Assembly (NCBI GenBank): GCA_964019135.1
Contig: OZ025260.1
Location: forward strand, 35,892,254 to 35,956,253
DNA length: 64,000 nt
From: Arenicola marina
Lineage: Eukaryota > Annelida > Polychaeta > Arenicolidae
Direction of reading: 5' to 3'
The notes beneath the pieces are model-generated. The model ran no database searches and was not told the origin of the DNA. It worked only from the letters and a program-made list of their open reading frames with translations. Below, in pieces: positions 1 to 9,880 of the stretch. Position numbers and translations under genes: made by a program. Numbering within the stretch: the first letter of the stretch is position 1; each line of letters opens with the position of its first letter.

Positions 1-2120
1 GTGCCTAACAACCAGTATATATATAGTATAAAGATGTGACTACCCTGGTAATATTATATCTTTATATATTGGTATTTTTGGAGTATAAAGGTTATTCGGA
101 CAGAATACAAATTTTTTGCAAGATAAAGGCAGTTCACTTCCACATAAGAATTATTCTTGTCCAAATATCAAATTCATACTCAAAATACGTCAATGTACTT
201 CAAGTTAATATAGGTACTGTATGCAGCTTGCTGAACATTGTATGTAGCATAAGCCGCACTACACAGCCTCTTGTGTTTCTCTTAGCTAGTCCGAGAGGAC
301 ACTGAAACGAATGGTTACATTGAAACATCTCTATTGTTGTGTATGTAGCTTCATGATTATTGTTTGTAAATATAGTCTGTGTGTAGTGAACTAAAACAGT
401 GTGGATTGATATAGTTGTAAATCTAAATAATCTGGCGTGTTCCTGTGACTTGGCTAGAGTGCTAAATTGTTGGTGATTGCTGATGCATGTTAGATAGGTC
501 ACACCTTTTGCAACCAAATCTAACGTTGGTATGTTTTTATACATATATTGTGACCATGTCAGTATAATAAGTAGGGTTACAAGTTCTTGTGGCATAATGT
601 AATATGCACATTTCCAATCAATGCGGATAATCTTGAATTTTAGGTTGGTTTAAACATATTTTTATTTGGCAATTGGAAAGCAGGCAAAGCCTATACAAAT
701 TCCTCTTTCTTGAAAAATAAGAAACATAAATTACAGGCAATCAACTTAATAAACTTATAGAATTAGTTCACTAAATGACACACTGCGATGGAATTTGTTG
801 GCTCTCTCTGTGCATCGTAGTATGGCAAATGGAAATTTTAGGTTTACTGTTTGCCCAGGTTGAAAGTAAATTCCATGTACTGTACAAGGATCTTCTGTAT
901 TCCATGTTTTGTAAGTAACTACACAATCATAATTATGCACTCATTGACCTAACTTCAGGTAAACCAATTAATACTTTCTATGTGTGTATTGACTTTTAAA
1001 GCTAACATAGCTGGTGCTTCTGATCCTTGCTGAAATGTTTCTAAACTGGTGTTTTCTCTGGAGATATCCATACCAGTAATTGTAAAAGTCATTTAACAAA
1101 TTAATTAATGGGCCATATAAATGCTGGCAGTTACAAGTTCCTGATAAGAGAAAAACAACATCTTTATGATACAATCCTAGTTTGTGTATAATCCTGTATT
1201 GGCACTGCACAGTGTTTTATTTTGTTATACCAGTAGGTATTTGCAATTACTATTACAGTATCGGCATTACAGTATTTGTACACCAGACGGGAATGAGGAC
1301 ATTTCGTTCATGTATATTTTATAATGCCAAAGGACTTCTAGATGGAGACTAACACCTACTTTATCAACCTATTTTTCTTTAACATTGTCAATTGATTGAT
1401 TAAAGTTATTCTGTTAGCCATTACGGTTTTCAAGCCAGATCCTACTTCAATGATAGTATAGCGACATTAGGGCTGATGTCCTTACTCACCAATAAAGCAG
1501 ATAAGTTTGCATTTGATGTATATTAAAAAAAATATTAAGTTTCACGTCTCACAATATGTGTGCTCCCTGAAATATGTGTTGTTACGATCTGAAAAATATC
1601 TGAGAGCTTCACTTAACGCAAATATGTTCACGTTTGATGAGAAATAATAAAAATTGGTTACTTAGGTATCTGTGGTTTTATTTATTTTATTTTGAGATTA
1701 TCACAAAGTTTTCTTTTAGGTAAAGTGACTTTTTCACCCCATTTTCAGCGTAAATAATGGTTGATATCCCCAGTAAACGCCAAAAAATAACTTCCCCCCC
1801 CCCGTCGCGAATTGAACGAACAAAACTACATTTAGAAGTGCGCAGCTTTTCCAAGTGAGACGGGCGGCCTTCGACTGCACCTGTAACTCCTGAAACCCTT
1901 CCCGCCAAATAGTCTAGGCAACATATTTTCTAAATATATGGAGTGGAACATATTTTTAATCCGGATGGGACTCCACGTCGGGGGAGGGGAGGCGCCCCAA
2001 ATTGGAGGAGAGGAGACCCCCCCCCAAGTTCTGCTGGTACCCAAAGTAAGTGGATGCGAGACATCCATAGTTATGGGAGGAAACAGACCCCAACTTTGGG
2101 CGTTAAAATAGTTGTTGCCC
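1..2120. other. AT-rich non-coding stretch
   Basis: I see no gene here. The open frames are short, unlike any protein family I know, and lack convincing splice context. The right end (about 1790-2050) holds C and G runs and leads into the 24-bp minisatellite. Confidence 0.5.
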
Positions 2121-2650
2121 GCGCCATCCAGTGACCATGGCGGCGCACAATCTAGAGACTATGGCGGCGCACCATCCAGTGACCATGGCGGCACACCATC
2201 CAGTGACCATGGCGGCGCAACTGTCAATGACCATAGCGGCGCACCATCCAGTGATCATGGCTACCATCCAGTGGCGATGGCGGTGCACCAACCAGTGACT
2301 ATGGCGGCGCACCATCCAGTGACCATGGCGGCGCACCATCCAGTGACCATGGCGACGCACCATCCAGTGACCATGGCGGCACACCATCCAGTGACCATGG
2401 CGGCGCATCTGTCAGTGACCATGGCGGCGCACCATCCAGTGACCATGGCGACGCACCATCCAGTGACCATGGCGGCACACCATCCAGTGACCATGGCTAC
2501 CATCCAGTGTCAATGGCCGTGCACCAAACAATGACCATGGCGGCGCACCATCCAGGGACCCTGACGGCGCACCTGTCAGTGACCATAGTGGCGCACCATA
2601 TTCATTGACCATGGTGGCGCATCATCTAGTGACCATGGTGGCACCAGTTA
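2121..2650. repeat. 24-bp minisatellite, about 22 copies
   Basis: The core gtgaccatggcg recurs every 24 bases (for example at 2131 and 2179, with a variant at 2155 between them), joined by the spacer gcgcaccatcca. Copies differ by single substitutions, and a shorter spacing occurs near 2260-2290. Because 24 is a multiple of three, several frames stay open and give His-His-Pro-Val-Thr-Met-Ala-Ala type translations. I treat these as by-products of the repeat, not as a gene. Most units carry CCATGG. Confidence 0.95.
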
Positions 2651-2692
2651 GCGGTCATGGCAGTACTGGTCTGCGCCATGTCGTGATCCGCG

Positions 2693-2745
2693 CCATGTGG
2701 GAATATTCTCATATGGCGCTGCGCCAAATAGGAATTCCCACATGG
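2693..2745. repeat. Short inverted repeat (12-bp arms)
   Basis: ccatgtgggaat at 2693-2704 is matched by its reverse complement at 2734-2745, with about 29 bases between. It lies just past the 24-bp minisatellite. It could be the remains of a foldback element or a chance hairpin; no function can be assigned. Confidence 0.5.
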
Positions 2746-3510
2746 GGAGGCCATATCGGAATCGTGTGGAATTTAATCTTTCTGCATTTTAATAATAATA
2801 ATAGTAACTGGATTTATTCTTACACGGTTCTCGCCCAATTAAATAAAACAACTACTGTAACAATAGAATAGCTGGCTCAGTTGGAATAATTCTGATATGG
2901 TTGTAGCCTAAATAGGATTTTTTTTATGGAACCAAGTTCCAAATGATTCAGGCCATGTCTGCTTCTGGCGAATTAAAACCTATTTACCTGTTCAGCATTT
3001 TCAATAACATTTAGCATCACATTAAATCTTTCCCGCCAACCAATGTTTTTGTGGTCTTCAGTATAACATGGTTGGATGGTCCAAAGCAAGCCTTAATTGC
3101 CGCTTATAATTTGTTATTGGCTGCCAAAGGAAAGGTGGACTAAGGTATAATGCCTTTAATCGTAATCAGTAATGGTTGGGACCGTAGCAGAAAAAGAGAG
3201 TGGCTAAATATATGCTGACTGTTTCCAGTCTTCCAGGTCAACTGACTGTTGGGTTGGTGGATATTTTTTCAATATCCCGGGATCGCGCAGTCGCCGGTTG
3301 CGCTGAATGGGAATTCCGAAAATGCGCTGCGCCAGTTCCGAATCAGCGCAGATTCCAACTTTGCGCGGAACAGTACCAAGGTCATCCAGAGGGTTGTGAT
3401 GAACAGCTGTATGGGGGCGAGTGCTACAGCCTAGTGCACGGGGGTAACGTTTCATACTCATGAACCCATGTTTCATAAAACTTTCGTCTTCGCCTCACCG
3501 TTTGGGCAGG
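2746..3510. other. No gene seen
   Basis: AT-rich sequence without a convincing exon. At 3270-3380 there is a GC-rich patch with several gcgca/tgcgc words and two related ttccga words, possibly a decayed mobile-element end, but I could not define its borders. Confidence 0.4.
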
Positions 3511-3840
3511 CCTCACATAGAGGGCCGCACCTCATGCGCCTCACATAGAGGGCCGCACCTCATGCGCCTCACATAGAGGGCCGCACCTCATGCGCCTCAC
3601 ATAGAGGGCCGCACCTCATGCGCCTCACATAGAGGGCCGCACCTCATGCGCCTCACATAGAGGGCCGCACATCGTGCGCCTCGCATAGAGGGCCGCACCT
3701 CGTGCGCCTTGCATAGAGGGCCGCACCTCGTGCGCCTCCCATAGAGGGCCGCACCTCGTGCGCCTCCCATAGAGGGCCGCGCCTCGTGCGCCTCCCATAG
3801 AGGGCTGCACCTCGTGCGCCTCCCATAGAGGGCCGCACCG
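3511..3840. repeat. 28-bp minisatellite, about 11.8 copies
   Basis: The unit begins cctcacatagagggccgcac and repeats at 3511, 3539, 3567 and so on. The copies change in order along the array: the first ones read cacatag, then come cgcatag and tgcatag forms, and the last ones read cccatag. This pattern fits step-wise tandem expansion of neighbouring variants. The open frames across it are repeat artefacts. Confidence 0.95.
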
Positions 3841-4428
3841 TTCAGATAAGGCGCATCTCTCGTCTGTGGATCGCATAACTGTTAAATTATACACTAGATG
3901 GCAGCAGCTAACGGTCGTTCCTCCCTGATAAGCTCATACAAGCTACGTCCTTGAAGATTTTTGTATTCGCCAGATGGCGCTTTCGTCTAGAAAATGGTGC
4001 TTACTCGGTAGGGGCGCTAAAAACATAGGTTGTAAAGAAATGAAAACACGCGTGAACCTCAGGCCCTCGATTTCACAAATGTTTACATTTGATGGATAAT
4101 GTGCTATGTTCAGCAAGCTTTCGTTGATGTAGTGAATATTTCTTGTTTCCTTTTGTTTTATAACCGTCTTCGGCCAGAGCACCGGCGGTGCCACCTAGCG
4201 TTGAAGGATGAAAACTCTTGGTTGATCACAACCTGACAACTGGCCTTATGGCTTATCAGCTTATCGTCAATTGGCTTAGTTTTCTTGGCGAATCTTGCTT
4301 CTAACTTTGTAAGTAAGCTTTCGCTGACTGTCATAGATATTCATCGGTAGGGTACATCAGCCTGACTCGTTGGTGGATGGGCCAGATACACGTTTTAGAC
4401 ACTGTCAGATAATAGAAAACAAACCAAA

Positions 4429-5970
4429 ATGAAGGACACTGTATCGGTAAGTTTATCAAAATCGCTGGTGGGACCTCGGACGGTACGGTTCATAGACATA
4501 GGATTGAATTGGCGCAAGTGCCCCCAGGCAAGCCCACTTCTCTAGGGGCACAGCGGTGTTCATGCTAAATTATTTAGATGCCAGTCGGGAATCGAATGTA
4601 GCTTTTATCCTAATGTGTGCAGGTACAATTATAGTGTTTATGTATTCTATATAGGCCTAGATCTACCTTGTTCTACATTCTGACAGAAAGTGTGCCAACA
4701 CTGTCTATAGTCGGCACAGAAACTATTTGACACGAAATGTTTCATCGACAAGCCTAAAATCAGTTTATATTTGTCAACTTGAACCAAAGACTCAACAGAA
4801 TTTGGCGTACTCACAGTCCTGTTGTCAAAAGAATTCACATGATACCAATAAAGCGGGCAAGTTTAGCTATGCCTATGGCCGTCGCTCTGTTTACCTTGTC
4901 ATCTGTCATGTAGGCTATGTGGGCGATAGTATTGCTGGTATTTTGGGCAGAGGGGTTAGGTCAATATCAAGCCGTAACTTGAATTAAGCTTACATGCGTT
5001 TATAGTTCCTCTCATATATATGAACAGTGAAGCTACAAACTCATTTCTTTTGCATTGCTTTTGCGTTGAGACGCTAAATATGCTGTTAGTATAGAAACTT
5101 TGCATGGGCACATAATGCTCTGTCCCCTTTTCTAGTGCCTAATATTAGACTCTTCCGTGGGCTTTATTTTTTTTTTTTTTTTTTAATATGACCTTCACCT
5201 TACGACATCATAAAAAGGCAGCTGTCAACACATCTTCGTCTGCTATACTTTATGCTAGAGACTAAAGTCAAAGTCATAAATGCCGTAGACTCACGTTTCG
5301 GCCCATATTTTCCGCGAATTTGGCGCGATCGCTCTTATCCTGAGCTTATCCTTTTTTAAGACACAAACAATATTTCTCCATGCTGACACTTCATTGGCAG
5401 CAGACACTTTGTGACAAATAGACTAAATCACAGACAATGAAAGGCTGTTGCCATGGCGCCCGTGGCTGGTGCAAATATAGCTCAGAGCACTTTCGGCGCC
5501 ATGGCAACTATGTCATTTTATGACGTGTGCTTTAGTATGTTTCGTGCCAATGGAGTGTCAGCGCGGATAAATATTGTTTGTGTCTTAAAAAAGGATAACC
5601 TCGCAGTACACACGTAAGTTTGGTATCATTAAAATTGCACAGGGTTGCTTTGTCAGGTCAGTGATTTTTAGAGCGATCGCGCCAAATTCGCGGAAAATAT
5701 GGGCCGAAACGTGAGTCTACGGCATTTATGACTTTGACTTTATCATGTTGTGCTGTTATTAAAGAAGATACACTTTCAAGTTTTCAACTTCTGTCAGTAA
5801 TAATAGGGAAGCTAGCCCCATCTGTATATCCACTGGGGATTATCATAGTGGTGGGAACAAGTTGGTGTGAGAAGGGTTTTTCTGTTCAGCCAGAACATTA
5901 CACTATACAGGAATATATCGACCCTGGTGACCCAGCATCAGCTGCTGATAGTTCAGATCGGGCCCTCTAG
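4429..5970 (+). other. Candidate small spliced gene (weak)
   Basis: Two gene-like signals share one strand. At 4429-4446 an ATG in good context (aaaccaaaATG) opens six codons, MKDTVS, and runs straight into a consensus donor gtaagt at 4447. At 5881-5893 a pyrimidine-rich acceptor (tttttctgttcag) is followed by a frame encoding PEHYTIQEYIDPGDPASAAD and seven more residues (SSDRALstop) ending at 5970; AATAAA follows at 5997-6002. Both ends are phase 0 under this reading. I do not recognise the peptide. The intervening DNA includes a foldback element at 5265-5740. Joining the two exons directly gives only about 32 residues, so middle exons may be missing from my reading, or the signals may be coincidental. 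Confidence 0.25.
5265..5740. mobile_element. Foldback MITE with perfect 71-bp TIRs, TA target duplication
   Basis: Bases 5265-5335 and 5670-5740 are exact reverse complements over 71 bases, beginning AAGTCAAAGTCATAAATGCC. TA flanks both ends (5263-5264 and 5741-5742), as in Tc1/mariner-type insertions. A second, imperfect inverted pair lies inside (about 5346-5400 against 5546-5598, containing aagacacaaacaatattt), and a third around gccatggcgcc near 5453 and 5510, so most of the 476 bp can fold on itself. There is no coding capacity. Arm identity suggests a fairly recent insertion. The superfamily is inferred from the TA only. Confidence 0.9.
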
Positions 5971-5996
5971 AGAAGACTTTAACGTCAGGTTCACAC

Positions 5997-6002
5997 AATA
6001 AA
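5997..6002 (+). promoter_or_regulatory. Candidate polyadenylation signal
   Basis: AATAAA lies 26 bases after the stop codon of the candidate terminal exon ending at 5970. The spacing is typical of a 3' end, but the gene itself is weakly supported. Confidence 0.3.
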
Positions 6003-7554
6003 GTGCAATAAGGATTAGTGTTTGTACACTTGAATAGCTTTCAACCATTTTCAATGCATGTTAGAACTTGCAGGCCTGTGGTTGACCCTTCACAAAAAAA
6101 GGATATACTGGTAGTATGGCTACATGTTTAAAAAAAGTAGCGCAAGGTAGAGACTCCAGAACAAAAGTGGGGCTTTCTGATGAAAATTAGCTACGTCTTT
6201 TCTGCGTATTTACTTACAGAGATGACTTTTGCCCTTACCACAGAATAAATCACTTAGCACTTTGAGTCCAGGCCAGACAACATGCATTGCAGTGCCACAG
6301 AGTGGGTATTATACAGTATAATACCCACTCTGTGTAACAGGGTGAATCGCAATCAAGGTGAATATTAGCAGTCACATATGATAAAAAATGAAACTTGTAT
6401 CCCATTAAAATTTTACTATATTACAAAATATCAGTCCAGAGTTCAGAATCTGTATTTTTATGGCACAAGCATATATGGGTGAAAATATATGCTTTGCCAT
6501 GGCTTGAAGCGTAGGCAGGGGTACAGACACTCCAATCTATAATCATAGCCTTTAAATATTACACAATGATCTGTCTTTCAAAGACATCACTTAAATGAAT
6601 ACTTCATCATAGTTAGGTAGATGGAATAACAATTTTGTCCCAGAATCCTTAGCCCATTTGGTATGTTTTACTTGAATACTGTTTGAATTTGGGGGTATGT
6701 ACACTACATAGGGGGGGGGTGCATGTGTGCATATCTAGGGAATATAACAATATTGAAGTCAATCTTTTTCATGGATAATAACATCATTATAGAATGAAAC
6801 AGAGGCCATATTAAAAATAATAATTACTTCATTTGTCTTGCGAATTCAGAAGGGGGTACATACACTAGGGGGGTACATAATTTTCAGCATATTTTGGCTA
6901 TTGTCATCAAAGTGGATTTTCATATTACTGAAGACTTTGCTTGATATTAGTGATTTATAATGGTTATTTTGCTTGTGATAGTAGATTCGGATTATTTGTT
7001 TCTTTAATACAATGTCTTTATTATATCTATATCACCCAATCACAAATCATTGTGGTAAATATATGTTTTCTGAACAAATGGATATTTTATTAGTAATGTC
7101 ATAACAAATAAATGACCTAACACTCGTTCACTTTAGCCAATTATAAATTGACTTAATGCATTATTAGATAAATAAACATCATTATTTCACTATTGCATCA
7201 ATATTAATACTAAAAATATACAGACTGAACATTAAGATATTTAAAATGAACACTTGTAACAACAGAATTACATCTAATGTAATTTAGTCAAAAATGTTCA
7301 GATTTGCATAATTTTTTCTTTAATTTTATGTATTTAAGTAGCCCAATATTTTACTTACAAGTTTTATTTCTTGCACTGTAAGGTATTTTAAATACCATGT
7401 AACAGTGGTATTTTTTACTTTTGCCATAGGTCATTGGTCTAGGTACTAAGTATCAGCAAATAATCTCACAATTGTATATGTTGTACCGGTATATATGAAT
7501 TATTTAAGGGGTTTCCTTCAAATAAAATAGCATACAGACTATGCAATATTTCAT
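6003..7554. other. No gene seen; hairpin and G-run words
   Basis: AT-rich DNA. Apart from the hairpin at 6296-6334, the only structure I see is a pair of related words, gggggtatgtacacta near 6692 and gggggtacatacacta near 6852. Confidence 0.4.
6296..6334. repeat. Perfect 18-bp hairpin with 3-base loop
   Basis: cacagagtgggtattata (6296-6313), the loop cag, and its exact reverse complement (6317-6334). A perfect 18-bp stem with such a short loop is unexpected in AT-rich DNA. It may be a collapsed foldback element or a cruciform-forming site. There is no run of T after it that would suggest a Pol III terminator. Confidence 0.85.
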
Positions 7555-7558
7555 TTAA

Positions 7559-7956
7559 AGTTGCATGTCGAGTTCTTTTCCGCCAAAACTAAGACCAGGC
7601 GAAATTTATATCAAAATTTGCAAAAAATCGATTGTTTCATTCTATGAACTCAGAAACCTGATAAACATCGCCGTTTCGTTTGTGGTGTGGCAAACATGTC
7701 TTGCCCGGGACACCACAGAACTCTGTCGCGGCACTGCTACTTCTACCAAAGCATCGCGAAGCACACAAACTGATGACGTTTATCACTAAAATGAAACTTT
7801 GTGGTAAATTGATATCACGGCAAGGCTAAGAGACACTATTTGGCCGTCTGGCATGGGTGGAGTATAGACAAAAGAAATCTTGAATAATTGAAGGACTGAT
7901 TATTATTTGTATTTTGACCTCTTTAGTTTTGGCGGGAAAGAGCTCGACATGCAACT
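7559..7956. mobile_element. TTAA-flanked MITE, copy 1
   Basis: A 398-bp element with ends AGTTGCATGTCGAG and CTCGACATGCAACT. The terminal inverted repeats run about 34 bases with two or three mismatches and include the word CCGCCAAAACTAA. TTAA lies immediately outside both ends (7555-7558, 7957-7960). A second copy lies at 34059-34458. TTAA flanks are typical of piggyBac-type insertion, but TTAA could instead be the outermost part of the inverted repeat. No transposase is encoded; a short open frame inside has no recognisable motif. Confidence 0.85.
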
Positions 7957-7960
7957 TTAA

Positions 7961-8560
7961 ATTAATTTCCCATTATTTTTCGGATGTCCCATAATTTTAA
8001 GGAGCTCTGGCCGGGGCCTTGGGACCCACACACTGACGTACCTATCAGCACATATAGCATGTCGCTGTTTCAATGCAGCATCTTCTGAACTCATGGAACC
8101 TTCCCCGCAAATAGCTACTGTTCTGTTTCTTTGCTTATGTTCTTATGTTTCTCACTGACACATACATCCGAGCATGTGTTCTAATCACTCGACCTTTATC
8201 ACTGGACAGTTTTCACATGTATACATTGTATGGTATAACGTGACTACTGTTTATTTTGGTGGTGCCTGTGTCTAATAAACATAACTTATTTTCAGAGGTT
8301 TGCAACAACGAATTCACATGTAAATGCTCACCTCAAACATTGATATATTAGTCGTGGTAATAATTGAATAATTTTGTACAAGCATAATGTGTCAGTGTTA
8401 TATATACCAAGTAACGATATAAGAGCTCCACAGGACGTAAAAAATTCATAACAAAAGTAATTAAGGAAAAATCTAACATTCAGTCACAAGAAACCTACCA
8501 GTACGTTCGATATAATTATAAACAGCGTTAATAGGACGTTATCTAAGTCTGGTAATACTA
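7961..8560. other. No gene seen
   Basis: AT-rich DNA between two small mobile elements. I found no exon, RNA gene or repeat in it. Confidence 0.4.
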
Positions 8561-8772
8561 AGCAAGGGCGGATCTAGGAATTTGCCAAGAGGGGGGGGGG
8601 GTTACTCTCTGTAAACTTGTGACCGGGGGGGGGGGTGCTCTCTGAAAAACTTGCGACCGGGCGGGGGCGGGGGGGGCGGAGAAGCCGACTAACAGTGTAT
8701 GTATGTTCAGGTTCTCAAGGGGGGGGGGTTGAACCCCCCGTAACCCCCCCCCCCCCTAGATCCGCCCCCGCT
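8561..8772. mobile_element. Short inverted-repeat element with GGGCGGATCTAGG ends
   Basis: The left end reads agcaagggcggatctagg (8561-8578) and the right end is its reverse complement with two mismatches (8755-8772). The interior is dominated by runs of G and C (for example near 8590, 8625 and 8743). It is about 212 bp and non-coding. Small elements with GGCGGATC-type ends are familiar to me from several marine invertebrate genomes. I see no clear target duplication, so the superfamily is left open. Confidence 0.75.
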
Positions 8773-8774
8773 GA

Positions 8775-9270
8775 GGCAGCCGAATAATAATACTTCGCAA
8801 AGGGATTTCTGTTCGATGGGTCAATATTAATACCGTGATCTGTAAGGAAGGAAATGAGAGTGTTGAGAAGTTGGCGGGAGGATCGGTCAGCTGGACATTG
8901 CAGTAGAAACTGAGAATTGGCGTCGGGCTTTAGATTTCACTTAGGGCAGCGGTTGTCGTTAATAGTCACGATTCGGAGAGAAGAAACAGATTGAACTTTG
9001 GTTTTGAACTGGGCGAGGGATGAAGGATGGCTGGAGTGCATGATGTCTAAAGATAAGCTATTCCATTTGCGAACCGTGTGCCCAAAAATGAGTTCAATGA
9101 GTAATTTTTGGTTACTTTTGGTACTCTAATGTCATTTAAATTTTGAAGTTTATATGCGGAATTGCGATTTGGTTGGGGAATCATTGATGCCAAGTACGGT
9201 TGACAAAGACCATTAACCATTTTGTGCAACTTGCACAGGCTACAGTAATGTACACTCAGACTGTCTTACT
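8775..9270 (-). pseudogene. LINE reverse transcriptase, C-terminal fragment
   Basis: The minus strand reads like the C-terminal region of a LINE ORF2: LCKLHKMVNGLCQPYLASMI, then a SYxxNSFLGTRF-like segment, then HPSSLAQFKTKVQS in a shifted frame. After an in-frame TGA comes ANSQFLLQCP, which corresponds to the Cys-containing tail usual in CR1/L2/Jockey-type elements. The fragment is therefore broken by at least one frameshift near 9047 and one stop near 8943, and it has lost its catalytic part. It abuts the GGGCGGATC element on the left. It differs from the LINE at 52-53 kb. Confidence 0.7.
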
Positions 9271-9297
9271 ACTATTGAAGGTCACACGCCATTGATC

Positions 9298-9435
9298 AAG
9301 GTGGCCAGGCCTTACCGATTAATTAATCTTTGCCTGTGTCTCCTAACCTGCAATACCTCTGTAATGCGTATGTATTCATGTAACAACAGATTTATTTGTT
9401 TTGGTTAAATAAATGAAATGAACTCTGAACTCTGA
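9298..9435 (+). mobile_element. LINE 3' end, second copy of the 52-kb family
   Basis: This stretch closely matches the reverse complement of the 3' end of the LINE at 52023-53457: both run from aaggtggccaggc through attaattaatctt, gtctcctaacctgcaatacc and ttttggttaaataaatgaaa to a short tandem tail of gaactct. Only the last 140 bases or so are present, a typical 5'-truncated insertion. The shared heptamer tail marks a family that ends in a short repeat rather than poly(A). Confidence 0.85.
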
Positions 9436-9539
9436 TCAGCCGCAGGGAGAGACATAACCGACTGCCTTGGACAGTTGAATTGCATGGTCGGACAGGTCAG
9501 AATACTCGTTGAATGCCCGATGGGGCAGGTGACGATTTA

Positions 9540-9880
9540 GACAGTGAAAGTCGTGGCGTCATTTCTTCCAAGGTCCGGATTGGACAGTGCTTGCGTTTGA
9601 TGACTGTTCAGATCCTTTGGGTCCAAGGAATTCATCCAATCAGTGGGCGCGTCGATTATATTCTGTTCGAGTTTGTTCAGTTCCGCCTGGAGTTTTTCTT
9701 TTAGCTCTACTCTCTGTGGAGCATGTATGGCAGGTTTTACCATCGAATCCAGCGTAATATGGTAGCTGTAGTCGTTGAAACAACCAATGACATCAAAACA
9801 CTGGGTACATTTTCCTGATGTCGCCCCTGCTTTGTATCGAAGGATGTTGATCCACTGACGTATTACTGACAACGTATCAC
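9540..9880 (-). mobile_element. Ty3/gypsy LTR retrotransposon fossil (RT start region)
   Basis: The minus strand encodes a stretch like the opening of a gypsy reverse transcriptase: a YHITLD segment, then VKPAIHAPQRV, a Lys/Glu-rich helix and PTDWMNSL, followed by a DPKDLN-like word. In intact gypsy elements this region precedes the RT catalytic core. Only this small scrap of pol is recognisable. No LTRs, gag, integrase or complete RT were found around it, and it is clearly broken and old. Its borders are approximate. Confidence 0.75.

Noticed and set aside
2112-2534. Open frames of 80-140 codons over the 24-bp minisatellite on both strands
   Set aside because: The period is a multiple of three, so open frames appear on both strands with the same octapeptide pattern. 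There is no start context, splice signal or unique domain.
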